A stretch of DNA of 7,634 nucleotides from an uncultured Caryophanales bacterium (GTDB taxonomy: Bacteria; Bacillota_I; Bacilli_A; Izemoplasmatales; Hujiaoplasmataceae): NCBI GenBank assembly GCA_937958685.1, contig CALGNF010000164.1, positions 1 to 7,634 on the forward strand. The letters run 5' to 3'. Made by a program: the position numbers and the translations under genes. This document shows, in pieces, positions 1-5,611 of this stretch. The notes below the pieces were generated by a model that saw only the letters and a program-made list of their open reading frames with translations, was not told the origin of the DNA and ran no database searches. Numbering within the stretch: the stretch's first letter is position 1; every line of letters begins with the position of its first letter.

Positions 1-51
1 CGGCGACCACCTAGATCTACCCTCTTTCCCTACACGACGCTCTTCCGATCT
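1..51 (+). other. Untrimmed Illumina P5/TruSeq universal adapter (not genomic)
   Basis: The first 51 bases match the Illumina P5/universal adapter and read-1 primer site, ending in the diagnostic ACGCTCTTCCGATCT. By my recollection of the adapter there are two mismatches, T for G at position 12 and C for A at position 21, as expected from low-quality read ends. Genomic sequence starts at about 52. On the minus strand the adapter translates to the tail KIGRASCRERG, a well-known adapter-derived artefact in protein databases, so it must not be added to the neighbouring gene. Confidence 0.98.
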
Positions 52-208
52 TGGCACCGTCGAAATAGTCGGTCAGGGCGCCAGCGAGGAAGATGATTCC
101 CATGATCCAAAGATAGTGGGCGGGAAACAGTGCTCGCAAGAGATAGACAGCAATCAGGATCGGGATCATCACCACACGCACCAAAGTCAGTTTGTTGGGT
201 AGATTCAT
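52..208 (-). CDS. pgsA: Phosphatidylglycerolphosphate synthase, N-terminal fragment cut by adapter
   Basis: This is the first 52 or so residues of a CDP-alcohol phosphatidyltransferase, most likely PgsA, the membrane enzyme that joins CDP-diacylglycerol and glycerol 3-phosphate in phosphatidylglycerol synthesis. The start MNLPNKLTLVRVVMIPI is typical of PgsA. Two hydrophobic segments follow, at about residues 12-27 and 31-45. The fragment stops just after TDYFDGA, the opening of the family's catalytic DxxDGxxAR motif. Full PgsA is usually about 180-200 residues, so roughly two thirds is missing because the genomic sequence ends at 52, not because the gene is broken. Two ATG codons stand in tandem (211 and 208). 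AGGTG at 214-218 lies only 2 bases from the first and 5 from the second, so I chose the second. Another phosphatidyltransferase of the same superfamily is possible but less likely. Confidence 0.85.
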
Positions 209-226
209 CATAACACCTCGCTTACT

Positions 227-235
227 ATTATATCA
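227..235 (-). promoter_or_regulatory. Candidate extended -10 promoter for pgsA
   Basis: The minus strand reads TGATATAAT here, a perfect TATAAT with the upstream TGn of an extended -10 box. No good -35 hexamer lies 16-18 bases upstream (TGTCTG at the 17-base spacing). Transcription would begin near 220, leaving a leader of only about 10 bases that just contains the AGGTG ribosome site. The gene may also be read through from yebC. Confidence 0.4.
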
Positions 236-273
236 CAATCGGGATAAATCAGACAGCAGAAAACGCGTAATTC

Positions 274-290
274 TCGGCAAAAAATGCCGA
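274..290 (-). repeat. Small hairpin between yebC and pgsA
   Basis: TCGGCA and TGCCGA form a perfect 6 bp inverted repeat around a 5-base loop. It lies 18 bases past the yebC stop. On the transcribed strand the loop is TTTTT, but the sequence after the stem is GAATTACGCG rather than a T-run, so it is not a convincing terminator. It could be a weak pause site or a 3' end stabiliser. Confidence 0.3.
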
Positions 291-308
291 ATACGGACAA
301 AAGCGGGC

Positions 309-1040
309 TCATTCGTCCGCTGGGCGGAGATTGACGTTGTGATAGACTTCTTGAACATCGTCCAAGGCATCAGTCATCTCGAGAAATCGCCGGAATTTTC
401 CATAGTCCTCGGGTGACAGGTCGACCGTCTCCTGGGGGATGAAGGCGACTTTGTCCACCAGAAAGTTAAGGTCTTTGCCCGTGGCGACAAGCGCATCCTT
501 GATGCGATCGAGATTTTGGGGAGCTCCGATGATGGTGAGAACACCATCTTCTTCCTCGATGTCCTCGACATCGACTTCGGCGATGAGGAGCGCATCCAGG
601 GCACTCTCGTCGTCGATGCCCTCGACACTGATCAATGAGGCATACTGGTATTTATAGGTGACGCTGTTTGCGAGCCCCAGTTTCCCGCCGGTTTTCGTGA
701 AACAGCTGCGAACCTCGCCAAAGGTCCGGTTGACGTTGTCTGTGAGGCACTCGACGATCAGTGTCGCGCCTCCGGGACCGAAGCCTTCATAGCGGACGGG
801 ATAATAATCCTCGCCAGCTGTTCCTTTCGATTTTTCGATGTTGCGCTTGATCACGTCCGTAGGGACCTGGTTTTGTTTGGCGCGGTCAATCACGCGTTTT
901 AACGTTATGTTGGTATCGGGATCAGGACCGCCACTTTTGGCGGCCATATAGATCTCCTTGCCGAATTTGGCGTAGAGTTTGCTCTTCAGCAAGCTCGTTT
1001 TGGCCATTGCTTCTTTTCTGACTTCATGGGCTCTACCCAT
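309..1040 (-). CDS. yebC: YebC/TACO1-family protein, YeeI (YebC2) type
   Basis: A full-length 243-residue YebC/TACO1-family protein. The family was long labelled a transcriptional regulator (PmpR type). More recent work on bacterial YebC proteins and mitochondrial TACO1 points to a translation factor that relieves ribosome stalling, notably at proline runs. The N-terminus MGRAHEVRK, followed by KLYAKFGKEIYMAAKSG (residues 21-37), resembles Bacillus YeeI rather than classical YebC, which begins MAGHSKW. Family signatures are YEGFGPGG (84-91), TDNVNRT (100-106), the glycine-rich turn GGKLG (118-122), an acidic stretch (155-165) and the end motif VYHNV (232-236). The ATG at 1040 is preceded by GGTGGTG with a 6-base spacing. 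Only 14 bases separate it from cvfB, so the two are probably co-transcribed. It is soluble and cytoplasmic, with no signal peptide or membrane segment. Confidence 0.95.
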   Translation of the reverse strand: MGRAHEVRKEAMAKTSLLKSKLYAKFGKEIYMAAKSGGPDPDTNITLKRVIDRAKQNQVPTDVIKRNIEKSKGTAGEDYYPVRYEGFGPGGATLIVECLTDNVNRTFGEVRSCFTKTGGKLGLANSVTYKYQYASLISVEGIDDESALDALLIAEVDVEDIEEEDGVLTIIGAPQNLDRIKDALVATGKDLNFLVDKVAFIPQETVDLSPEDYGKFRRFLEMTDALDDVQEVYHNVNLRPADE

Positions 1041-1054
1041 AGTTTACACCACCG

Positions 1055-1906
1055 TTATTGGGATTTTAGTTTGGTCGCCGTCGGCGACAGTTCGATCGTT
1101 CCCGCTTTATACAGGGATCCGAGCGCCCGCTTGAAAGCTGATTTGCTCATTTTGAAAGCTGCCTGGATTTCCTCCGGACTGCTCTTGTCGGTGAATCTCA
1201 TGCTGCCGTGATGCTTGTTGAGATAATCGAGGATCCGCTCGGCGTCGGGCGGGATCATCGTTTCTTTCTGTCTGATGAGGGTGCCGGTGCATTCGCTTGG
1301 TGAAATCACCTTCAAGATTCGTGGCTGGATAAGTTCGCCCAAGCGGTAGGATCGGCGCTGGTTGTTTTTATGGACGAAGATTTCCTGGCCGGTCTTCGTG
1401 AAGCAGATCAGCCCCTCGTCGGTCAGATACTGGACGTGTGCTTCAACTTCTTGTTGTTCTTGAAGGGTTGCCGCCGGGGGAAAGTAGGTTGCGATTTCCT
1501 TTCTGCCGACAAACTTGGCGAACAAGTGCTCTTTCTTCGCTTTCATCGTCACGAACAGCCAGTCGCCAACTTGCGGCCAGAGGTCGAGGACGAGCGGCAA
1601 GTCGTCCTTGGAGAGCAACAAGTCCTTGATGAGGCGGTTACCCAAAAAGACACCGTAGTCAAGGTTGACGCCCACAACTTCGAGAAAAGCGCCCTCGCCG
1701 AGGCAAATGACGGGTCTGCGGGTCGAGGCGGTTTTACGGCCGAGATTGTCGACATAGACAAAGACGCTCAGTCTTTCCTGGGCGAGATACGGTTTTTCCG
1801 CTTCTTTTTTGTGAAGAAAAACCTCTTCGCTGCCATCAGTGAGCAGGTAGGCGATGTCGGTTTCCCTGAGAACGGAAAGTTCATTGAGTTTGCCGATCTC
1901 GATCAT
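1055..1906 (-). CDS. cvfB: CvfB/YitL-family S1-domain RNA-binding protein
   Basis: A 283-residue protein of the CvfB (conserved virulence factor B, Bacillus YitL) family, with three S1-like beta-barrel domains and a C-terminal winged helix that bind RNA. Staphylococcal CvfB affects virulence gene expression; its exact molecular role is unsettled. The first S1-like unit spans about residues 1-62 (IEIGKLNELSVLRETDIAYLL, including EVFLHKKE), the second 66-132 (GAFLEVVGVNLDYGVFLG) and the third 150-211 (YLTDEGLICFTKTGQEIFVHK). The winged helix covers about 215-275 (FKMSKSAFKRALGSLYKAG). The frame stays open up to 2020, but I chose ATG 1906. It aligns with the family start, has GAGG at 1915-1918 with 8-base spacing, and lies downstream of a strong promoter at 1944-1972. 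The alternative ATG at 1945 overlaps the -10 box and cannot be used by that transcript. It is probably the first gene of a cvfB-yebC unit. Confidence 0.93.
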   Translation of the reverse strand: MIEIGKLNELSVLRETDIAYLLTDGSEEVFLHKKEAEKPYLAQERLSVFVYVDNLGRKTASTRRPVICLGEGAFLEVVGVNLDYGVFLGNRLIKDLLLSKDDLPLVLDLWPQVGDWLFVTMKAKKEHLFAKFVGRKEIATYFPPAATLQEQQEVEAHVQYLTDEGLICFTKTGQEIFVHKNNQRRSYRLGELIQPRILKVISPSECTGTLIRQKETMIPPDAERILDYLNKHHGSMRFTDKSSPEEIQAAFKMSKSAFKRALGSLYKAGTIELSPTATKLKSQ

Positions 1907-1914
1907 TGCCAAAG

Positions 1915-1918
1915 CCTC
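1915..1918 (-). promoter_or_regulatory. Ribosome binding site deciding the cvfB start
   Basis: GAGG, within AAGGAACGAGG, lies 8 bases before ATG 1906. The upstream in-frame starts at 1945 and 2020 have nothing comparable and lie at or before the promoter, so this site fixes the start. Confidence 0.7.
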
Positions 1919-1943
1919 GTTCCTTGCGGAGATATCCGTCAAC

Positions 1944-1972
1944 ATTATAGCAGATTGCCCCCTTGGTGTCCA
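1944..1972 (-). promoter_or_regulatory. Strong sigma-A-type promoter for cvfB-yebC
   Basis: On the minus strand, TGGACA (1967-1972, 5 of 6 matches to TTGACA) is followed by a 17-base spacer and a perfect TATAAT (1944-1949). TGC directly upstream makes an extended -10. Transcription would start near 1937, giving a leader of about 30 bases before ATG 1906. This is the best promoter in the window. Confidence 0.85.
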
Positions 1973-1974
1973 AC

Positions 1975-1993
1975 CTTTTCCACTAAGGAAAAG
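1975..1993 (-). repeat. Second hairpin overlapping the M20 operon terminator tail
   Basis: CTTTTCC (1975-1981) and GGAAAAG (1987-1993) form a perfect 7 bp inverted repeat with a 5-base loop. It shares the T-tract of the adjacent terminator and ends 3 bases from the cvfB -35 box. The two structures cannot form fully at once. It may only act as a backup 3' end structure for read-through transcripts. Confidence 0.4.
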
Positions 1994-2010
1994 CGCGGGG
2001 TTTCCCGCGC
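1989..2010 (-). terminator. Intrinsic terminator of the DUF5058/M20 operon
   Basis: On the minus strand, GCGCGGG and CCCGCGC pair perfectly over 7 bp around a 4-base AAAC loop (1993-2010) and are followed by TTTT (1989-1992). The stem can extend by A-T and G-T pairs into the T-run. It begins about 20 bases after the peptidase stop codon and separates that operon from cvfB. Confidence 0.85.
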
Positions 2011-2032
2011 CTTCATTCATGCATCTGCCAAT

Positions 2033-3484
2033 CTAGGGCCGATAGTCGCTGATAAAGCTTTTGTAAAAGATCACGGCTTCCCCCAAGGCTTCGATGGCGA
2101 TGCATTCATCGATGCCGTGCATCTTTTTGAGATCCTCATTGTCGATCCTGACCGGGGAGAACCTCAAGGCGGCATCGGTGATGCCGGTGAAGAACCGGGC
2201 GTCCGTCCCCCCGAAGATGATGTATGGGGAAATCAGGACGTCGGGGAACGTCTTTTGGATCTGTTCGACAAGATAGTGATAAGCCCGCCCCTTGGTATTC
2301 ACGATCGGGGTTGCTTCCCGGCCTTCGAGGATCTCGCAGTCGACATCATACTTTCTGGCGATCGCGGCGAGCGTTTTCACCGTGGACTCGATGTTTTGGA
2401 CCGGATGGGTCCGCAGGTTGCAGAGGATGTAGGCTTCCGAGGGAATCACGTTTTCCGCATCACTCCCCTTCATCATCGTGAAGGCGATCGTCGTCGAAAA
2501 GAGCGCCCGGCCATAGGGGTTGATCAATGGCAACAGCCAGGTCACCAAACCCTTGAACAGCCAGAGATTCCCAAATAGGAGCCGATAGGGAAAGGCCATG
2601 CCTTTGGCGGCTGTCTGAAACATCGCGGCGACCTCGGGGATCATCTTTGCTCGCAAGGGATAACGCCGCTCGACTTTGGCAACGAACTTCGCCAGTCGCG
2701 CAATCGGCGTGTTTTTGGGAGGCGTGGAGGAGTGCCCGCCCTGGCTCTTGGCGGAGAATCTGAGATTGAGATAGCCTTTCTCAATCACACCGATCAGGGC
2801 GAGATGTCGCTTCAAGGAAGGCAAAGCCCCCGAAACGATCGCTCCGCCCTCATCGAGAACGAGGACAGGCCTGATGCCTTGTTGTTCCAAATGGAGGACG
2901 GCTAGTTGAGCGCCACCGCCGGAAACCTCCTCGTCGGCGGACGAAGCGATGTAGATGTCGACGGCCGGGGTGAAACCTTCGGTGATCAGTTCCTCAACAG
3001 CCTGCAGCGAGGCATACAGCGTGGCTTTGGTGTCGAACGAGCCCCGGCCGATCACTTTGTCATCGGTGATCTCGCCCTTGAAGGGATCGCAGCACCAGCC
3101 GTCAACGGGCGCGGGAACCACATCCTGGTGCGCCATCAGCACGATCGGTGCCGCCGTGGTCGATCCCGGCCAGCGCAACAGCAACGACCCCCCCGGCAAA
3201 GCGATCCGCTCACAAGTCGCAAAGACATGCGGAAAGAGTGTCTCCATCTCTTTCTGCATGTTCTTGAATGCCGTCGGTTCCACGCCGACGGCAACGGCGA
3301 TCGTCTTGTGACGGACAAGCCTCAGCAATCCCGTGGCATAGGCGGCTTGCGCCTTCTGATCAACGATTGATTGCGGTTTCCCCCTATCCATTTCCTGGAT
3401 GAAGAAGGTCCTGACGATGGCGACCGCCAGCAAGATGATCCCAATGGCGGCAACTGCCGCCAATCCGTAAAGAACATAATCCAT
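2033..3484 (-). CDS. Membrane-anchored M20 metallopeptidase (carboxypeptidase S/PM20D1-like)
   Basis: A complete 483-residue M20-family zinc hydrolase, of the group that includes yeast carboxypeptidase S and mammalian PM20D1 and cleaves dipeptides or N-acyl amino acids. Residues 4-24 form a membrane anchor, followed by R25, R34 and K36. By the positive-inside rule this places the catalytic part in the cytoplasm, though family members elsewhere can face outward. Expected two-zinc ligands are H119 in MAHQD, bridging D151 in GRGSFDTK, E186 in ADEEVSGGG (E185 the catalytic base), D211 in LDEGG and H456 in MHGIDE. The lid domain runs from about 225 to 350, with HSSTPP (251-256) and the hydrophobic stretch 296-320 common in this subgroup; GGTDAR is at 425-430. 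All key residues are present. AAAGG (3495-3499) is a modest ribosome site, and the gene starts 15 bases after its neighbour. It is the last gene of the operon. The exact substrate cannot be read from sequence. Confidence 0.92.
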   Translation of the reverse strand: MDYVLYGLAAVAAIGIILLAVAIVRTFFIQEMDRGKPQSIVDQKAQAAYATGLLRLVRHKTIAVAVGVEPTAFKNMQKEMETLFPHVFATCERIALPGGSLLLRWPGSTTAAPIVLMAHQDVVPAPVDGWCCDPFKGEITDDKVIGRGSFDTKATLYASLQAVEELITEGFTPAVDIYIASSADEEVSGGGAQLAVLHLEQQGIRPVLVLDEGGAIVSGALPSLKRHLALIGVIEKGYLNLRFSAKSQGGHSSTPPKNTPIARLAKFVAKVERRYPLRAKMIPEVAAMFQTAAKGMAFPYRLLFGNLWLFKGLVTWLLPLINPYGRALFSTTIAFTMMKGSDAENVIPSEAYILCNLRTHPVQNIESTVKTLAAIARKYDVDCEILEGREATPIVNTKGRAYHYLVEQIQKTFPDVLISPYIIFGGTDARFFTGITDAALRFSPVRIDNEDLKKMHGIDECIAIEALGEAVIFYKSFISDYRP

Positions 3485-3499
3485 GACTGACCAGCCTTT

Positions 3500-4165
3500 C
3501 TAAACCCAGTTGCGGTCGTAGTAGATTTTCGCGAAGAGCACCGAGACGATCGCCATCAGGACGACAACGATCAGGATGTTGCCGTAGACGAACGCCGGCA
3601 TCACCGCCGCCAGGATCAGCGAAATGACGATCGGAGCGATCGCAAAGATGGGCTTCCTGAGAAAATATTTGTAACCGAGGGCGCCGAAGAGGGCGCTCAC
3701 GACCCAATTGAACGCCGGTTGCAGGTCGGGATGCTCCAAAATCGGCCGCAACGGCAACAACAGCATTACGCCGAGGGTCATGATCGAAACCGTCGTGAGT
3801 GTCGAGACCGCCACGGAAAGCAAAGCCACGACTTCATTCTCGGGCGTTCCGATCTCGGTCTTTGCCAGTTCCCGCGAGTTCATGACGCAGGGGATCTTGA
3901 GGTTCACGAGATTACCGGTGATGAAGGCAAGATACGTCGCTCCCGTTCCGAGAAACGGCGCGTAGGTGATGACTTCGATGATGCCGCCGGGGAGGAAGAG
4001 GAGACTGAGCCCGAAGATGGCGACCGCCAACTTGGCGGGATCGGGCCCGATGCCGGAGACGACCCAGATGATGATTGGCACCATCAGCATCACCGAGAGG
4101 CCCATGACCATGAAGATCCGGCCCTTGCGGTGCATGGAATCATTGTAGGAACGTTGGTTTTCCAT
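3500..4165 (-). CDS. Conserved multi-pass membrane protein, partner of the DUF5058 protein
   Basis: A 221-residue integral membrane protein without a name I can assign. It resembles a conserved hypothetical family that I recall seeing beside DUF5058 genes in clostridia; that memory needs a search. Hydrophobic segments lie at about residues 17-37, 43-66, 109-138, 152-168, 171-190 and 194-212. Between the second and third is a conserved-looking stretch rich in small and polar residues, APFLGTGATYLAFITGNL (69-86), then LKIPC (89-93), which could line a substrate path. The soluble N-terminus carries several Lys and Arg residues (R5, H12, R13, K14, R16), suggesting it faces the cytoplasm. I chose ATG 4165 over the frame opening at 4249: it overlaps the upstream TGA by one base (TGATG) and has GGAGGTG 7 bases before it. 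Translational coupling and probable 1:1 synthesis suggest a heteromeric membrane complex. Confidence 0.85.
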   Translation of the reverse strand: MENQRSYNDSMHRKGRIFMVMGLSVMLMVPIIIWVVSGIGPDPAKLAVAIFGLSLLFLPGGIIEVITYAPFLGTGATYLAFITGNLVNLKIPCVMNSRELAKTEIGTPENEVVALLSVAVSTLTTVSIMTLGVMLLLPLRPILEHPDLQPAFNWVVSALFGALGYKYFLRKPIFAIAPIVISLILAAVMPAFVYGNILIVVVLMAIVSVLFAKIYYDRNWV

Positions 4166-4971
4166 CAGTAGACACCTCCGAGTCCGAACAGCACGGCAAC
4201 CGCCATGCCGAAGATCATCGACAAGGCGAGTTGGAAGTTTTCCAGCCATTTCTGATTCGCCTTCTTGATCAGAAAATCCAAAAAGCCCATGAACAGCATC
4301 GACGACAGGAAGACGATCAAGGGCACAAAGGTCTTGTTGTCTTCGAGAACATAATCGCCAAACTCGTCGAGGAGGTATGTCCCATCGACGAGCACCCTGG
4401 TGTCATACTTGAAGATTTTGGCGAACGCATCCCCGAGATAGGCGGCGATCATGCCGATGAAGACAGCATCGAAGAGCAATTTGCCGAAACTTCTACCCTC
4501 GCCGGATTGAACCTTGTTCAAGACCCTTGCCTGATATTTCTTGAAAAAGAACAAGGCGAACAAACCGCCCCAGATGATCGAGATCGTCATCGCAAAGGCG
4601 ATCGTGACGAAATTCTGGGTTGTCATCGTGGCGACGGTGATGCCGTCGGAGGCGACGGATACCGCCATCAGCTCATAATGAAGCGCCCCGACGACGGAGA
4701 GCCGGATCCACGGCAGGGGGATTCCGAGCAAACCGGCCATCGTGATGACGCCGATGAAGATTCCGATCGAGGGCAGCACGGAGAAGCTCAGCGAGCTCAC
4801 GACCGCCTTTCTCAGGGTTTCCTTCGGCATATCGAGGCGGCGCGCCTGCTTGTAGCCCTCGATCAGGAAGTAGACGGAACCACCGACGATGAAGAGGGTG
4901 ACGAACGCTCCAAGGAGATACATCCACCATGATTCTTTCAGGACAGTGACATCGGTTATTGCGAGCAGCAT
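4165..4971 (-). CDS. DUF5058-family membrane protein, putative transporter subunit
   Basis: A 268-residue membrane protein that I recognise as DUF5058, a family of unknown function found mainly in Bacillota. Hydrophobic segments lie at about residues 17-38, 60-84, 119-143, 162-182, 214-235 and 245-265. An additional amphipathic stretch, LPWIRLSVVGALHYELMA (86-103), is the most distinctive part of the family and may be re-entrant. A soluble loop of about 30 residues (185-213) is acidic and separates the fourth and fifth segments. No ATP-binding motif is present, so any transport would be secondary. ATG 4971 is the right start rather than the in-frame ATG 5001: AAGGAG stands 7 bases before it, and 5001 falls inside the -10 box. 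It is the first gene of an operon with the next membrane protein and an M20 peptidase, hinting at uptake of peptide-like or N-acyl amino acid substrates. That role is inference. Confidence 0.85.
   Translation of the reverse strand: MLLAITDVTVLKESWWMYLLGAFVTLFIVGGSVYFLIEGYKQARRLDMPKETLRKAVVSSLSFSVLPSIGIFIGVITMAGLLGIPLPWIRLSVVGALHYELMAVSVASDGITVATMTTQNFVTIAFAMTISIIWGGLFALFFFKKYQARVLNKVQSGEGRSFGKLLFDAVFIGMIAAYLGDAFAKIFKYDTRVLVDGTYLLDEFGDYVLEDNKTFVPLIVFLSSMLFMGFLDFLIKKANQKWLENFQLALSMIFGMAVAVLFGLGGVY
4173..4179 (-). promoter_or_regulatory. Ribosome binding site fixing the second membrane protein's start
   Basis: GGAGGTG lies 7 bases before ATG 4165, inside the end of the DUF5058 gene. It makes the one-base stop/start overlap the real start and removes the 28-residue upstream extension. 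Confidence 0.8.
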
Positions 4972-4978
4972 AGCTTTT

Positions 4979-4984
4979 CTCCTT
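4979..4984 (-). promoter_or_regulatory. Ribosome binding site fixing the DUF5058 start
   Basis: AAGGAG lies 7 bases before ATG 4971, a near-ideal site that overrides the in-frame ATG at 5001. Confidence 0.85.
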
Positions 4985-4999
4985 TCTTTATTCTCATTC

Positions 5000-5028
5000 A
5001 TTCTACTTAATCAAGCGGCAATTTGCAA
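5000..5028 (-). promoter_or_regulatory. Promoter for the DUF5058/membrane protein/M20 operon
   Basis: On the minus strand, TTGCAA (5023-5028, 4 of 6 matches) is followed by a 17-base spacer and TAGAAT (5000-5005, 5 of 6 matches). Transcription would start near 4993, about 22 bases before ATG 4971. It lies just after the queH terminator, so the operon is an independent unit. I see no clear operator or riboswitch in this short gap. Confidence 0.65.
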
Positions 5029-5038
5029 CGGCAAGGAC

Positions 5039-5066
5039 AAAAAAACCGAGGTGTTAGCCTCGGTTT
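5039..5066 (-). terminator. Strong intrinsic terminator overlapping the queH end
   Basis: On the minus strand, AAACCGAGG and CCTCGGTTT pair perfectly over 9 bp around a 6-base loop (5043-5066), and a run of seven T ends at 5039. The queH stop codon TAA (5054-5056) sits in the loop, so the last few codons form the ascending arm. It ends the Sel1-queH unit. Confidence 0.92.
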
Positions 5067-5605
5067 CGCGAATGGAGTTGCTTGCGGTGGCGGTCGGCCT
5101 CGCTGAAGACGCAGCCGCAGTATTTTTGCATGTAGAACCCCTGCTCGCGGGCACAGCGCTGCCCTTCGCGAAAGTCAGGCCGGAAATCGACGTAGTGAAA
5201 CGGAATCCCCACTTGGGCGGCAATCTGCTCCGCGATGCTCCTCAACCGTTCATGCTGCTGATAAGGGCTGATGAAAAGCGTCGATGTGAAGGCGGCAAAA
5301 CCTTTGGCTTTGGCCGTTTCGGCGACGCTGCGGAGGCGTTCCTCATAGCAGATCTCGCAGCGGTTCGCCAGGTCGTCGATCACTTTCCCGACGAATGCCT
5401 CCAAACCGTAGAAATCATTAATGACGAGCGGCAAGCCGACGGTTTGGGCGTAAGCCTCCAGCTGGTTCAGGCGGGCGAGATATTCCGTTGCCGGATGGAT
5501 GTTAGGATTGTACCAATAGCCAGTGAGGTCGTGCCCCTGGTCGCGGAGTGTTTTGACGCACATCACGCTGCACGGGGCGCAGCAAATATGGAGAAGAATT
5601 CTCAT
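5054..5605 (-). CDS. queH: Epoxyqueuosine reductase QueH
   Basis: A 183-residue QueH (formerly DUF208), the iron-sulfur enzyme that reduces epoxyqueuosine to queuosine in the wobble position of GUN-anticodon tRNAs; it is unrelated in sequence to QueG. Conserved features are LLHICCAPC (residues 4-12, with the C8-C9 pair and C12), YNPNIHP (32-38) with EYLARLNQ just after, RCEICYEERL (82-91, a CxxC at 83 and 86), TSTLFISPYQ (107-116) and YCGCVFSE (162-169, cysteines 163 and 165). These cysteines are those expected to bind the cluster and form the redox pair. Length is normal for the family. ATG 5605 is preferred, with AGGTG 6 bases before it; the in-frame GTG at 5614 lies within that site. The site overlaps the TAG of the Sel1 gene, so translation is probably coupled. 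No other queuosine genes are in the window. The last codons lie in the terminator stem. Confidence 0.95.
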   Translation of the reverse strand: MRILLHICCAPCSVMCVKTLRDQGHDLTGYWYNPNIHPATEYLARLNQLEAYAQTVGLPLVINDFYGLEAFVGKVIDDLANRCEICYEERLRSVAETAKAKGFAAFTSTLFISPYQQHERLRSIAEQIAAQVGIPFHYVDFRPDFREGQRCAREQGFYMQKYCGCVFSEADRHRKQLHSRNRG

Positions 5606-5611
5606 CCGCGT

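Noticed and set aside
274..290. The hairpin after yebC as an intrinsic terminator.
   Set aside because: The stem is only 6 bp and no T-run follows it, so I list it only as a small inverted repeat.
1907..2020. A 38-residue N-terminal extension of CvfB.
   Set aside because: It would include the promoter -35 and -10 boxes and the upstream terminator tail, and has no counterpart in the family.
1370..2578. A 402-codon open frame on the plus strand.
   Set aside because: It runs antisense across the cvfB start, a terminator, a promoter and the 3' half of the M20 gene. Its translation shows no family signature, whereas the minus-strand genes have clear ones. Long antisense frames are expected at this GC content.
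2906..3370. Overlapping plus-strand frames opposite the M20 gene.
   Set aside because: The M20 metal ligands are encoded on the minus strand here, and the plus frames show no recognisable motif.
4165..4167. Possible Mycoplasma genetic code (TGA as Trp), given the Mollicutes-like YebC protein.
   Set aside because: TGA ends the DUF5058 gene exactly at the coupled start of the next gene, and the Trp codons I checked are TGG, which fits the standard code.
3719..4171. A 150-codon plus-strand frame.
   Set aside because: It lies opposite the second membrane protein, which has an ideal ribosome site and an operon overlap; the plus product is low-complexity charged sequence.
4166..4249. A 28-residue N-terminal extension of the second membrane protein.
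   Set aside because: It overlaps the DUF5058 gene without its own ribosome site, while ATG 4165 has GGAGGTG at ideal spacing.
4231..4932. A 233-codon plus-strand frame rich in Asp, Glu, His and Arg.
   Set aside because: It is the mirror of the hydrophobic DUF5058 gene; hydrophobic codons read backwards give charged residues. No ribosome site or family signature.
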